Origin: Doryteuthis pealeii
Taxonomy: Eukaryota > Mollusca > Cephalopoda > Myopsida > Loliginidae
DNA: 64,000 bases
Reading direction: 5' to 3'
Assembly (NCBI GenBank): GCA_023376005.1
Contig: CM042181.1
Coordinates: 18,141,200 to 18,205,199 of the forward strand
The position numbers were made by a program, and so were the translations under genes. Positions 22,114-33,430 of this stretch are shown piece after piece. A model generated the notes under the pieces. That model worked only from the letters and a program-made list of their open reading frames with translations. It was not told where the DNA came from and made no database searches. Numbering within the stretch: position 1 is the first letter of the stretch; every line of letters starts with the position of its first letter.

Positions 22114-22306
22114 ATAGGCCTTGTGCCTAACGTGTACAAGTGGGGTACGAGGTAAATACAATGTTACACATCACACCAGATGCGTTGTATTAAATCTGTG
22201 TAATGTTACGCATCATATCAGATATGTAAATTTGATTCCATTTGAGACATATGAATTCGGAGTCGAATTGACTCAAAATAATGATTAAAAGACAACAATT
22301 CAAAAT

Positions 22307-22329
22307 TTTATTTTTTTATTTTTTTTATT
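22307..22329 (-). terminator. AKAP14: polyadenylation signals of AKAP14-like gene
   Basis: On the - strand AATAAA occurs three times (22329-22324, 22320-22315, 22312-22307), 41-60 nt after the stop codon. This supports 22370 as the end of the coding region. Confidence 0.65.
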
Positions 22330-22369
22330 TAAAAATCAGTGAGTGAGCGGGTGGGTTAGATGTGTGCGT

Positions 22370-22454
22370 TTAAAAATCCACCGAAGAAATCAGAAGAGTT
22401 TTACTTTCAATAATGTCTTTGAGCCATTCTTCACGGAATCGGCTTTCTCCAGGT
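22370..22454 (-). CDS. AKAP14: AKAP14 (AKAP28-like), coding exon 5, C-terminus
   Basis: The acceptor (TTTTTTCCTCAG) is followed by A, which completes the Arg codon begun as AG in exon 4. The frame then reads PGESRFREEWLKDIIES and KTLLISSVDF, then TAA at 22372-22370. H-R-P-G-x-x-R-F-R-E-x-W-L/Q-K is the conserved C-terminal block of the AKAP28 family, here residues 204-217 of 232. The exon is 85 nt. The intron before it is 3.0 kb and nearly filled by a 114-bp satellite. Confidence 0.85.
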
Positions 22455-23050
22455 CTGAGGAAGAAAAAAAAAAAGAGAAAAAAAAATTGATTTTAATCTG
22501 TTGAACATATGAAACTTTTCCTTTTTGTTCGAATGGGGGTCTGGAATTATTTGACATTTATATGCCAATATCGTATCATGATAGTGATTATATGTATATC
22601 TGTAACTGAAACTATGTCACCTCTGATGTCACAATTTACAGTTCTAAATGATAATCATGTCTAGGTTGCAGGTTCAATCCTGGCCAAGGGTAATAATATC
22701 ATAGAATACTTAACATAGGTTAACATTTTTACTCAGTTATAGTTAATGGAATGAGAACAGTCTACCTCCTTGTATTGAATAAAGGGTTTGGTTTGAAGTT
22801 CTGTGAAGGGTCCCAAGTTTGACAAAAAGGTTCCACTTTTCACCCTCTGTTTACATTTTGTCCTGGGTATAATGATAACTCTTAACATCCTGTTGAGAAT
22901 TTTCTAAGTCCAGAGCCCCATTCCTATAAGATTACTCACCCACTTCAGCATGCTACCAGAGCCTTAAATAATCTACAATTAAGGACTTCAACTGTGGATT
23001 AATAAGCTGATTAATATTCGGACTGATCTTACTGTGTTTGGCTATACCGC

Positions 23051-25268
23051 ATTTGACCCTCCTCTTTTTCTTGTATGTTGTCTTGTTAATTGTTTTGTAA
23101 CTTATTGTTCTGTGTTTTGTATGTATCCATTAGCACCGGATACTGGTGTTGAATAAATATATTAAGCACTCAATTTGACCCTCCTCTATTCTTGTAAGTT
23201 AATTGTTTTGTAACTTATTGTTCTGTGTTTTGTATGTATCCATTAGCACCGGATACTGGTGTTGAATAAATATATTAAGCACTCAATTTGACCCTCCTCT
23301 ATTTCTTGTAAGTTAATTGTTTTGTAACTTATTGTTCTGTGTTTTGTATGTATCCATTAGCACCGGATACTGGTGTTGAATAAATATATTAAGCACTCAA
23401 TTTGACCCTCCTCTATTTCTTGTAAGTTAATTGTTTTGTAACTTATTGTTCTGTGTTTTGTATGTATCCATTAGCACCGGATACTGGTGTTGAATAAATA
23501 TATTAAGCACTCAATTTGACCCTCCTCTATTTCTTGTAAGTTAATTGTTTTGTAACTTATTGTTCTGTTTTTGTATGTATCCATTAGCACCGGATACTGG
23601 TGTTGAATAAATATATTAAGCACTCAATTTGACCCTCCTCTATTTCTTGTAAGTTAATTGTTTTGTAACTTATTGTTCTGTGTTTTGTATGTATCCATTA
23701 GCACCGGATACTGGTGTTGAATAAATATATTAAGCACTCAATTTGACCCTCCTCTATTTCTTGTAAGTTAATTGTTTTGTAACTTATTGTTCTGTGTTTT
23801 GTATGTATCCATTAGCACCGGATACTGCTGTTGAATAAATATATTAAGCACTCAATTTGACCCTCCTCTATTTCTTCTAAGTTGTCTTGTTAATTGTTTT
23901 GTAACTTATTGTTCAATGTTTTGTATGTATCCATTAGCACCGGATACTGCTGTTGAATAAATATATTAAGCACTCAATTTGACCCTCCTCTATTTCTTGT
24001 AAGTTAATTGTTTTGTAACTTATTTTCTGTGTTTTGTATGTATCCATTAGCACCGGATACTGGTGTTGAATAAATATATTAAGCACTCAATTTGACCCTC
24101 CTCTATTTCTTGTACATTGTCTTGTTAATTGTTTTGTAACTTATTGTTCTGTGTTTTGTATGTATCCATTAGCACCGGATACTGCTGTTGAATAAATATA
24201 TTAAGCACTCAATTTGACCCTCCTCTATTTCTTGTAAGTTAATTGTTTTGTAACTTATTTTCTGTGTTTTGTATGTATCCATTAGCACCGGATACTGGTG
24301 TTGAATAAATATATTAAGCACTCAATTTGACCCTCCTCTATTTCTTGTAAGTTAATTGTTTTGTAACTTATTGTTCTGTGTTTTGTATGTATCCATTAGC
24401 ACCGGATACTGCTGTTGAATAAATATATTAAGCACTCAATTTGACCCTCCTCTATTTCTTCTAAGTTGTCTTGTTAATTGTTTTGTAACTTATTGTTCAA
24501 TGTTTTGTATGTATCCATTAGCACCGGATACTGCTGTTGAATAAATATATTAAGCACTCAATTTGACCCTCCTCTATTTCTTGTAAGTTAATTGTTTTGT
24601 AACTTATTGTTCAATGTTTTGTATGTATCCATTAGCACCGGATACTGCTGTTGAATAAATGTATTAAGCACTCAATTTGACCCTCCTCTATTTCTTCTAA
24701 GTTGTCTTGTTAATTGTTTTGTAACTTATTGTTCTGTGTTTTGTATGTATCCATTAGCACCGGATACTGGTGTTGAATAAATATATTAAGCACTCAATTT
24801 GACCCTCCTCTATTTCTTGTAAGTTAATTGTTTTGTAACTTATTGTTCAATGTTTTGTATGTATCCATTAGCACCGGATACTGCTGTTGAATAAATGTAT
24901 TAAGCACTCAATTTGACCCCCTCTATTTCTTGTACATTGTCTTGTTAATTGTTTTGTAACTTATTGTTCTGTGTTTTGTATGTATCCATTAGCACCGGAT
25001 ACTGGTGTTGAATAAATATATTAAGCACTCAATTTGACCCTCCTCTATTTCTTGTAAGTTAATTGTTTTGTAACTTATTGTTCAATGTTTTGTATGTATC
25101 CATTAGCACCGGATACTGCTGTTGAATAAATGTATTAAGCACTCAATTTGACCCTCCTCTATTTCTTCTAAGTTGTCTTGTTAATTGTTTTGTAACTTAT
25201 TGTTCTGTGTTTTGTATGTATCCATTAGTGCCAGATACTAGTGCTGAATAAATAAACTAAGCACTCAA
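23051..25268. repeat. 114-bp satellite array, about 19 copies
   Basis: Units contain TTTGACCCTCCTCTATTTC, TTGTAAGTTAATTGTTTTG, TGTATGTATCCATTAGCACC and GGATACTGGTGTTGAATAAA. Two variant sets alternate: CTGTG/CTGGTG units of 114 bp and CAATG/CTGCTG units, often with an extra GTCTTGTT (122 bp). It fills the last AKAP14 intron. Confidence 0.95.
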
Positions 25269-25347
25269 TTCTTTCTGTGTATCATTCCACCTCGACAATA
25301 CAACAGTTCCCAAGTTTGAGAAGGTTTCTAAGTTTGACAATAAACAC

Positions 25348-25390
25348 CTGAAGAATGCAGGAGAGCACATCAGACGAAATGTTGTGTATA
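25348..25390 (+). ncRNA. hammerhead-like motif, degenerate
   Basis: CTGAAGAATGCAGGAG, GCACATCAGACGAAATGTTG: the arrangement of the 56383 motif, but stem II pairing is poor and GAAAC has become GAAAT. Confidence 0.3.
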
Positions 25391-25483
25391 TAACAATAAA
25401 GATGAGGACAATAGTCCTAAAAATCTAAATAATACAAAGTTTTTTTTCCTAATTTCACCTGAATTTGATGTCGAGTTCCTCAC

Positions 25484-25536
25484 CTGTGAACGAGACGATT
25501 TGTTTCCATGACAAAGAAAACCTCAACAGGATAAGT
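25484..25536 (-). CDS. AKAP14: AKAP14 (AKAP28-like), coding exon 4
   Basis: 53-nt exon bounded by TATTTTTCCAG and GTGAGGAA. It reads TYPVEVFFVMETNRLVH plus the AG of Arg, residues 188-204. Phase 0 at its start fits exon 3 (ending KIKPK), and its two leftover bases fit the single A that opens exon 5. The P-V-x-V-x-x-V...LVHR pattern is the strand region before the HRPG block in AKAP28 proteins. Too short to be seen as an open frame, so it was found by searching for the missing domain between exons 3 and 5. Confidence 0.85.
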
Positions 25537-25751
25537 CTGGAAAAATAAAAAACATTTGAAATTTAAAAAAAAAAGATTAAAAAAATGTTATTGGTTGAAA
25601 TAAATATGAAAATCAAGGAATGTGATGGAGGTTGGAAGATTGTGTTGCACCAAGCGCCATTTTGTACAATGAAATCAAGGAAACTGGAAAAGTCTTGAGG
25701 AAACTGCCAATTTGATGACATGGTGCCAGGTGGTTTAACTATTAACATCCT
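25537..25751. other. AKAP14 intron 3, unique part
   Basis: AT-rich, no gene seen. TAACATCCTCTTGAGAATTC at 25743-25762 leads into the 127-bp array and is also present at 22882-22902, followed both times by CCAGAGCCCCATTCCTATAA. Confidence 0.5.
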
Positions 25752-28700
25752 CTTGAGAATTCCAGAGCCCCATTCCTATAAGGATTTATCAAAAAATGGC
25801 TAAAAATGGCCTTTTCATTTAAAGTTACCTGTTATTTCCCTTAAATCAAAGACTTCTAAATATGTTTAATATTACATTTAAACAAAGTCCAGAGCCCCAT
25901 TCCTATAAGGATTTATCAATAAATGGCTAAAAATGGCCTTTTCATTTAAAGTTACCTGTTATTTCCCTTAAATCAAAGACTTCTAAATATGTTTAATATT
26001 ACATTTAAACAAAGTCCAGAGCCCCATTCCTATAAGGATTTATCAATAAATGGCTAAAAATGGCCTTTTCATTTAAAGTTACCTGTTATTTCCCTTAAAT
26101 CAAAGACTTCTAAATATGTTTAATATTACATTTAAACAAAGTCCAGATCCCCATTCCTATAAGGATTTATCAATAAATGGCTAAAAATGGCCTTTTCATT
26201 TAAAGTTACCTGTTATTTCCCTTAAATCAAAGACTTCTAAATATGTTTAATATTACATTTAAACAAAGTCCAGAGCCCCATTCCTATAAGGATTTATCAA
26301 TAAATGGCTAAAAATGGCCTTTTCATTTAAAGTTACCTGTTATTTCCCTAAATCAAAGACTTCTAAATATGTTTAATATTACATTTAAACAAAGTCCAGA
26401 TCCCCATTCCTATAAGGATTTATCAAAAAATGGCTAAAAATGGCCTTTTCATTTAAAGTTACCTGTTATTTCCCTTAAATCAAAGACTTCTAAATATGTT
26501 TAATATTACATTTAAACAAAGTCCAGAGCCCCATTCCTATAAGGATTTATCAATAAATGGCTAAAAATGGCCTTTTCATTTAAAGTTACCTGTTATTTCC
26601 CTTAAATCAAAGACTTCTAAATATGTTTAATATTACATTTAAACAAAGTCCAGATCCCCATTCCTATAAGGATTTATCAATAAATGGCTAAAAATGGCCT
26701 TTTCATTTAAAGTTACCTGTTATTTCCCTTAAATCAAAGACTTCTAATATGTTTAATATTACATTTAAACAAAGGCCAGATCCCCATTCCTATAAGGATT
26801 TATCAATAAATGGCTAAAAATGGCCTTTTCATTTAAAGTTACCTGTTATTTCCCTTAAATCAAAGACTTCTAAATATGTTTAATATTACATTTAAACAAA
26901 GTCCAGATCCCCATTCCTATAAGGATTTATCAATAAATGGCTAAAAATGGCCTTTTCATTTAAAGTTACCTGTTATTTCCTTAAATCAAAGACTTCTAAA
27001 TATGTTTAATATTACATTTAAACAAAGTCCAGATCCCCATTCCTATAAGGATTTATCAATAAATGGCTAAAAATGGCCTTTTCATTTAAAGTTACCTGTT
27101 ATTTCCCTTAAATCAAAGACTTCTAATATGTTTAATATTACATTTAAACAAAGTCCAGATCCCCATTCCTATAAGGATTTATCAATAAATGGCTAAAAAT
27201 GGCCTTTTCATTTAAAGTTACCTGTTATTTCCCTTAAATCAAAGACTTCTAAATATGTTTAATATTACATTTAAACAAAGTCCAGGGCCCCATTCCTATA
27301 AGGATTTATCAATAAATGGCTAAAAATGGCCTTTTCATTTAAAGTTACCTGTTATTTCCCTTAAATCAAAGACTTCTAAATATGTTTAATATTACATTTA
27401 AACAAAGTCCAGAGCCCCATTCCTATAAGGATTTATCAATAAATGGCTAAAAATGGCCTTTTCATTTAAAGTTACCTGTTATTTCCCTTAAATCAAAGAC
27501 TTCTAAATATGTTTAATATTACATTTAAACAAAGTCCAGAGCCCCATTCCTATAAGGATTTATCAATAAATGGCTAAAAATGGCCTTTTCATTTAAAGTT
27601 ACCTGTTATTTCCTTAAATCAAAGACTTCTAAATATGTTTAATATTACATTTAAACAAAGTCCAGATCCCCATTCCTATAAGGATTTATCAATAAATGGC
27701 TAAAAATGGCCTTTTCATTTAAAGTTACCTGTTATTTCCCTTAAATCAAAGACTTCTAAATATGTTTAATATTACATTTAAACAAAGTCCAGATCCCCAT
27801 TCCTATAAGGATTTATCAATAAATGGCTAAAAATGGCCTTTTCATTTAAAGTTACCTGTTATTTCCCTTAAATCAAAGACTTCTAAATATGTTTAATATT
27901 ACATTTAAACAAAGTCCAGAGCCCCATTCCTATAAGGATTTATCAATAAATGGCTAAAAATGGCCTTTTCATTTAAAGTTACCTGTTATTTCCCTTAAAT
28001 CAAAGACTTCTAAATATGTTTAATATTACATTTAAACAAAGTCCAGAGCCCCATTCCTATAAGGATTTATCAATAAATGGCTAAAAATGGCCTTTTCATT
28101 TAAAGTTACCTGTTATTTCCCTTAAATCAAAGACTTCTAAATATGTTTAATATTACATTTAAACAAAGTCCAGATCCCCATTCCTATAAGGATTTATCAA
28201 TAAATGGCTAAAAATGGCCTTTTCATTTAAAGTTACCTGTTATTTCCTTAAATCAAAGACTTCTAAATATGTTTAATATTACATTTAAACAAAGTCCAGA
28301 TCCCCATTCCTATAAGGATTTATCAATAAATGGCTAAAAATGGCCTTTTCATTTAAAGTTACCTGTTATTTCCCTTAAATCAAAGACTTCTAAATATGTT
28401 TAATATTACATTTAAACAAAGTCCAGATCCCCATTCCTATAAGGATTTATCAATAAATGGCTAAAAATGGCCTTTTCATTTAAAGTTACCTGTTATTTCC
28501 CTTAAATCAAAGACTTCTAAATATGTTTAATATTACATTTAAACAAAGTCCAGAGCCCCATTCCTATAAGGATTTATCAATAAATGGCTAAAAATGGCCT
28601 TTTCATTTAAAGTTACCTGTTATTTCCTTAAATCAAAGACTTCTAAATATGTTTAATATTACATTTAAACAAAGTCCAGAGCCCCATTCCTATAAGGATT

Positions 28701-29814
28701 TATCAATAAATGGCTAAAAATGGCCTTTTCATTTAAAGTTACCTGTTATTTCCCTTAAATCAAAGACTTCTAAATATGTTTAATATTACATTTAAACAAA
28801 GTCCAGAGCCCCATTCCTATAAGGATTTATCAATAAATGGCTAAAAATGGCCTTTTCATTTAAAGTTACCTGTTATTTCCCTTAAATCAAAGACTTCTAA
28901 ATATGTTTAATATTACATTTAAACAAAGTCCAGAGCCCCATTCCTATAAGGATTTATCAATAAATGGCTAAAAATGGCCTTTTCATTTAAAGTTACCTGT
29001 TATTTCCCTTAAATCAAAGACTTCTAAATATGTTTAATATTACATTTAAACAAAGTCCAGATCCCCATTCCTATAAGGATTTATCAATAAATGGCTAAAA
29101 ATGGCCTTTTCATTTAAAGTTACCTGTTATTTCCTTAAATCAAAGACTTCTAAATATGTTTAATATTACATTTAAACAAAGTCCAGAGCCCCATTCCTAT
29201 AAGGATTTATCAAAAATGGCTAAAAATGCCTTTTCATTTAAAGTTACCTGTTATTTCCCTTAAATCAAAGACTTCTAAATATGTTTAATATTACATTTAA
29301 ACAAAGTCCAGAGCCCCATTCCTATAAGGATTTATCAAAAAATGGCTAAAAATGACCTTTTCATTTAAAGTTACCTGTTATTTCCCTTAAATCAAAGACT
29401 TCTAAATATGTTTAATATTACATTTAAACAAAGTCCAGATCCCCATTCCTATAAGGATTTATCAATAAATGGCTAAAAATGGCCTTTTCATTTAAAGTTA
29501 CCTGTTATTTCCCTTAAATCAAAGACTTCTAAATATGTTTAATATTACATTTAAACAAAGTCCAGAGCCCCATTCCTATAAGGATTTATCAATAAATGGC
29601 TAAAAATGGCCTTTTCATTTAAAGTTACCTGTTATTTCCCTTAAATCAAAGACTTCTAAATATGTTTAATATTACATTTAAACAAAGTCCAGATCCCCAT
29701 TCCTATAAGGATTTATCAATAAATGGCTAAAAATGGCCTTTTCATTTCAAGTTACCTGTTATTTCCCTTAAATCAAAGACTTCTAAATATGTTTAATATT
29801 ACATTTAAACAAAG
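25752..29814. repeat. 127-bp satellite array, about 32 copies
   Basis: Very homogeneous units: CCAGAGCCCCATTCCTATAA, GGATTTATCAATAAATGGCT, AAAAATGGCCTTTTCATTTA, AAGTTACCTGTTATTTCCC, AAATATGTTTAATATTACAT. The main variant is AGAGCCCC against AGATCCCC, mixed along the array, plus occasional one-base losses. It lies wholly in AKAP14 intron 3. Confidence 0.97.
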
Positions 29815-30121
29815 GCTATCGTTTGGGGTAGATTAGGAAAATGAATGTGACTTCCAGCCGGGTGGAATGAAACAGTATAGGATGTCCTATACTGTCTCTC
29901 TGTTACTAGGCTGGTTTTGACCTAGAAGTATTAGAGGCCTGTGACCTTGATGGACAGGGATGTGTCTGAATAGAAAGGAGATGTGTGTGGAGGAGAAGAG
30001 GAACCTTAGATAAAGCCAGAAATTTTGTTGGTTGATTGGTTGCATTTTATGGCATGTCAACCCTTGTTGGGCTATTTTTTCCTGAACACATTTGTTTTAT
30101 TCATTCTTGTTGGGTATCGAA
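29815..30121. other. spacer with an inverted retroelement tail
   Basis: GTTGATTGGTTGCATTTTAT, GGCATGTCAACCCTTGTTGG at about 30030-30070 is the inverted form of the tail at 61450 and 63825. Nothing else recognised. Confidence 0.5.
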
Positions 30122-30541
30122 TTTTTGGTAATCTGAACATTAACTACATAAATGAGAGTAACCCCCCCTTGTTTGTTTCCCTTTGAGGAAGTCATATGTT
30201 TTTGTCGGCCATTTTCATTTCACTAAATATACACTGAAAATACAAATTTGTTCGAATCAATACAACTGCATGTTTTATTACAAAAATATCATAAAATGTG
30301 TTCTTAAATTGTGCTTGTGCATTATTTGAAATGAACTTAATTGTTATTAAGAACACATTTTATGGTATTTTAGTGTTAAAACATGCAGTTGTATTGATTC
30401 AAACAAATTTGTATTTTCAGTGTAGATTTACGGTGAAATGAAAATGGCCGACCAAAACATATGGCTTCCTCAAAGTGAAACAAACAAGGGGAGGTTACTC
30501 TCATTTATGTAGCTAATGTTCAGATTACCGAATGTTTTTTT
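30122..30541. mobile_element. fold-back element, ~190-bp arms
   Basis: TTTTGGTAATCTGAACATTA...AACCCCCCCTTGTTTGTTTC at the left returns inverted as ...CAAACAAGGGGAGGTTACTC...AATGTTCAGATTACCGAATG at the right, centred near 30325. The arms differ by a few substitutions, so this is a real, older element and not a read artefact. No coding frame. Confidence 0.8.
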
Positions 30542-30985
30542 ATAAACACATTTTTTTAAAATTCATTATTTGATCTATTTAACCTATAGAATGGGACCCG
30601 AATGGATGAGATAGTTAGTGAATTCATGAAAAGAGTAACAAGAAAATAAGAAATTCACGAGCAGTCCCCAAATCTGGCATGCATATTAAGATCAGTGGAA
30701 GGAAATGCCTCTGGTTGCTGTAAATTTTCCACAGATGCAATGACAAGGGTGCCAAAAGATTTTGATTCGACAATAATGGAAACACCCTTTGGATTTTCCC
30801 CAGAGCCCCTTTAGTTCTTTAGTCTTAATACCACAGGGTTACAGACCAATCCGCCTTGGGAGGCCCTACCAGGAATTCTGAACAGCATAGCTCTGACACT
30901 ACCACACTGTCACTACCCTGTTACAGTGAGGAGGGGTTGGATTTTAGGATGGTCGAGCCAATAAGAGAATGACAACAATGTATGT
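30542..30985. other. repeat-like sequence before the zinc-finger ORF
   Basis: Moderate-GC sequence (30800-30960 with GGAGGCCCTACCAGGAATTC and CACTACCCTGTTACAGTGAG) ending in (TGTA)n at 30978-30997. Probably the eroded body of the LINE whose tail follows. Confidence 0.4.
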
Positions 30986-31441
30986 ATGTATGTATGTCCC
31001 AGTTTTGAGAGTGAAAGAATCATGCATGAAAACCTAAAGTGTCAACTTCAAAGGGGTTACACCTGTCATATTGGAGAGAACATGGAGGGTTGGAATTGTC
31101 TGACATGTGGTCGAGTTTTGCTTTCTAGGGCTGGCTATGTCAGTCATAGGAAGTCTCACCTGGGTCAATCCATGCAGATTCCAGGAGTAAACAATGTGTC
31201 TTGTGCTATCTGTGGCAAGGTCTGTAAGTCGGCTTCTGGTCTTAAGAGACATATGGTGGTGCATAAGCATCAAATTTTATCATCTGACTCATCTGATTCA
31301 TCTGAATCATCTGATTCAACGGGAAGGAAGTCTTTTCAATGTCATATTTGCATCAAACTTTGTGGATCTTCAGCAGGTTTGATGAGTCATTTGAGGACTC
31401 ATGCAAGGAAGGGTTCTGGTGGTGGAGTTGTGGGATTGTGA
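30986..31441 (+). CDS. three-finger C2H2 ORF, probably a LINE ORF2 tail
   Basis: 151 residues with three CxxC-x12-H-x3-H fingers: CLTCGRVLLSRAGYVSHRKSH (21 residues with the final His; zinc ligands C, C, H, H), CAICGKVCKSASGLKRHMVVH and CHICIKLCGSSAGLMSHLRT-H, separated by a Ser/Asp repeat (SSDSSDSSESSDS). The S-x-A-G-L/Y-x-x-H pattern is that of zinc fingers at the ends of animal LINE reverse transcriptases, as at 10495, rather than of DNA-binding transcription-factor arrays. There is no upstream polymerase, and the frame starts in a TGTA repeat, so it is likely a remnant. It lies in AKAP14 intron 3 on the other strand. Confidence 0.55.
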   Translation: MYVCPSFESERIMHENLKCQLQRGYTCHIGENMEGWNCLTCGRVLLSRAGYVSHRKSHLGQSMQIPGVNNVSCAICGKVCKSASGLKRHMVVHKHQILSSDSSDSSESSDSTGRKSFQCHICIKLCGSSAGLMSHLRTHARKGSGGGVVGL

Positions 31442-32161
31442 GGGACGGCAATGATCTGTAAAGATTGTGCTATTGCCATGTCAGGTCGCATATGGCGCTA
31501 CTGGTACTATGTAACCCAGTACTACCTGTCTCATAGTCGGGTTATCGGTGACTAAACGGTTACCCCACCAAGCCTATCTGGTGAGGAGGATGGCTAGACA
31601 TCCAGCAGACGAAAAACAAAACCTGTCAAAGGGCGGATGAAACCTTTCGCTCAACGACCATCTAGCAAATAACATATGCAGGGACGTAGAAATACTTGGA
31701 TTGGTATCCAAGCGCGTAGCAAAACCACCGGGAGAGATACATTCCTCAGCCTTGTCAAGGTAAGTGTCTAGGAGAAGGAAAACTCCAAAATTTAACCTGC
31801 GTTGGCTGCTGCAGCCAATGATGTTGACTTGTTCTTCTTTTTGGCTCAAATGTGGCAGTCACTTAGAGAGTGGGATTGGTTCTGTGCAAAGCCTTTCCTC
31901 GCTTAAAAAAAGCTTCAAGCAGAGGCATTGCTTGATATGCAATACATTTCTTGTCCTTTATATGTTTTTGAAGCTCACCATTAAATTGTTTGAACTGTTG
32001 AGCTTTTTTTTTCTTTTTTTCTTCTTATTATTATTGTTACTGTATCAAGCAATGGCAATACTTGAACGCGAGTTTGCTGCCATCATGTATGTAGGAAGGT
32101 AGTAATCCTGACCTAATGTTGGTTTAGTGAGGAGGGTTTCCTGAGAATACAGAACACTTAC
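31442..32161. other. LINE 3' region and AT-rich intron, no gene seen
   Basis: 31450-31560 (GCCATGTCAGGTCGCATATG, ACTGGTACTATGTAACCCAG) looks like the untranslated tail of the zinc-finger LINE relic. Short frames on both strands to 32100 show no recognisable domain. Confidence 0.4.
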
Positions 32162-32341
32162 CTTTGGTTTTATCTTTGAAAGTAAAAATGTAAAAAAGAT
32201 GCTGGCAGTTGCACGTGGAATTGGTTTACATCGGGTTGGTATGCTCCAACGAACGTGAAATCTGTAACGTGTGTCAAATTGAAATTCTTCTTGTCGTAGA
32301 AAATCAATACAATACAACCAACGTACATCATAATCCCAAGT
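32162..32341 (-). CDS. AKAP14: AKAP14 (AKAP28-like), coding exon 3
   Basis: 180-nt exon after TTTGTTTTTCAG and before GTAAGTG, phase 0 at both ends. It codes residues 128-187: TWDYDVRWLYCIDFLRQ, then RYRFHVRWSIPTRCKPIPRA and SIFFTFLLSKIKPK. W-x5-[VF]-x3-DF at the start and Y-x-F/Y-x-V-x-W-S-I-P/S-T with P-x-A/P-R-A/I at the centre match the core of AKAP28 proteins. The ORF extends into both introns, which hides the true borders; the splice sites define them. Confidence 0.87.
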
Positions 32342-32666
32342 CTGAAAAACAAAAACAAATAATTTTAGTTTGCTGTGGTGTAGATGGGCTTCATTCTTCT
32401 GTGACATAGTGTTAATTGTAAGAACTTATCAGAAGTTTACATGAGTTCTCTTATAGGTTGGTTTGGTCAGGTGACCACCCAGTCTGTGAGAATTATTTAG
32501 TTAGTTAATCAGATTAGCTGACAGGATGGGCTCATATCAGTCATAATCACAAGTCTGAAAAACAAAAACAAATAATTTGTCTTATTTAGATTTTTCGGAT
32601 TATCATCCTCCTCTTTAGTATTATTTGTATTATTCGGACTATTGTCCTCATTTTCATTATTATCTG

Positions 32667-32705
32667 TACAACATTTCGGCTGATGTGCCTTTCGGCTTTC
32701 TTCAG
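32667..32705 (-). ncRNA. hammerhead-like motif in composite element
   Basis: CTGAAGAAAGCCGAAAGGCA, CATCAGCCGAAATGTTGTA on the - strand. The core CUGAAGA is kept; stem II is degraded and GAAAC is GAAAT, so probably inactive. Confidence 0.35.
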
Positions 32706-33089
32706 GTATATCTTGGGAACTTTCTCAGACTTGGAAACCTTCTTTTCGAACTCGGGCACCTTCTTGTCATAATTAGGAACCTTCTTGTCGTAATCGGAAG
32801 CCATCACGAACTTTGAACCTAACCCTTTATTCAGTCAATGGGGGTATCCTGTTCTCATTCCGCTAACCATAGCTGGGATAGAGGCGTTAAGCTGTGTCGA
32901 TTATTATTCTATGTTACTGCTGCCCTTGATCAGGATTGAACCCGCAGTCTAGAGATAACTGTCACTTAGAACTGTCTTAACCTAATTCCTTTATCCACTT
33001 GGCCATGTGTCCAATTGGAAAAGAAGGTTCTTGAGTTCGAAAAGAAGGTCCCAGAGTCCGAGAAGGTTCCCGAGTCTGACAAGAAATAC

Positions 33090-33128
33090 CTGAAGAAGGC
33101 CGGAGGGCATATCGACCGAAACATTGTA
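33090..33128 (+). ncRNA. hammerhead-like motif in composite element
   Basis: CTGAAGAAGGCCGGAGGGCA, TATCGACCGAAACATTGTA: core, a stem II weakened by one change (GACC for GGCC), GAAAC, and AC-ATT-GT pairing before A. Confidence 0.4.
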
Positions 33129-33430
33129 CAGATAACAATGAAGATGAGGACAATAGTCTGAATAACGCAGATAATACTAATCATCAAGCCTCATCTCAAA
33201 CATTCAGAGAAATAGTGTAGATAACAATAAAGATGAGGACAATAGTCTGAATAACGCAGATAATACTAATCATCAAGCCTCATCTCAAACATTCAGAGAA
33301 ATCCTCATCTTTATTGTTATATTTTGTTTGTCTCACTCGGATGGTTTGTGAGATAGGGGGCAACCCTTAATTATCCAATCCCCTTAATTATGTAAAATAT
33401 GTATGTATGTAGGTAGGTAGATAGTTTTAT

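Larger units (their letters stand above)
21567..22165. repeat. GC-rich repeat (family of 530-1108), interrupted
   Basis: 21567-21776 matches the 5' part of the 290-bp unit (GTCCAGTGACTTCGGCCCTG, GGGCTGGGTTTATTGCCCAG). The 3' part (GGCCTTGTGCCTAACGTGTA, CAAGTGGGGTACGAGG) resumes at 22116. The 340 bp between is an insertion containing a tRNA-like segment and a hairpin. Confidence 0.6.
22660..25435 (+). mobile_element. tRNA/hammerhead composite element split by a satellite
   Basis: 22670-22870 carries the B-box-like GGTTCAATCC, then body blocks AATGGAATGAGAACAG, GAATAAAGGGTTTGG and the start of the GTTCC-AAG-TTTGA repeats. The continuation (GTTCCCAAGTTTGAGAAGG, CACCTGAAGAATGC, ACAATAAAGATGAGGACAAT) resumes at 25305. 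The same order is uninterrupted at 56160-56470, so the 114-bp satellite seems to have arisen or landed inside one element. Confidence 0.55.
32581..33190 (-). mobile_element. tRNA/hammerhead composite element with inverted ends, copy 2
   Basis: Read on the - strand: hammerhead-like segment inverted (33190-33019), tRNA-Leu/Ser-like head (33018-32921), body with GAATGAGAACAGGATACCCC and TGAATAAAGGGTTAGG, 21-24-bp repeats (GTTC-GAG-AAGAAG), hammerhead-like motif (32705-32667) and tail (TAATGAAAATGAGGACAATA). This is the same order as 55975-56475. A ~83-bp tandem copy of the tail follows to about 33300. Confidence 0.6.

Noticed and set aside
12511..29814. CRISPR-like array
   Set aside because: The repeats are contiguous 114-133-bp satellites with no variable spacers, in a eukaryotic intron setting.
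32586..33187. Lys/Glu/Val-Pro-rich frames (VPEFEKKVPES type), also at 55943-56490
   Set aside because: They read through 18-24-bp tandem repeats of a composite transposon; frames are on both strands and not preserved.
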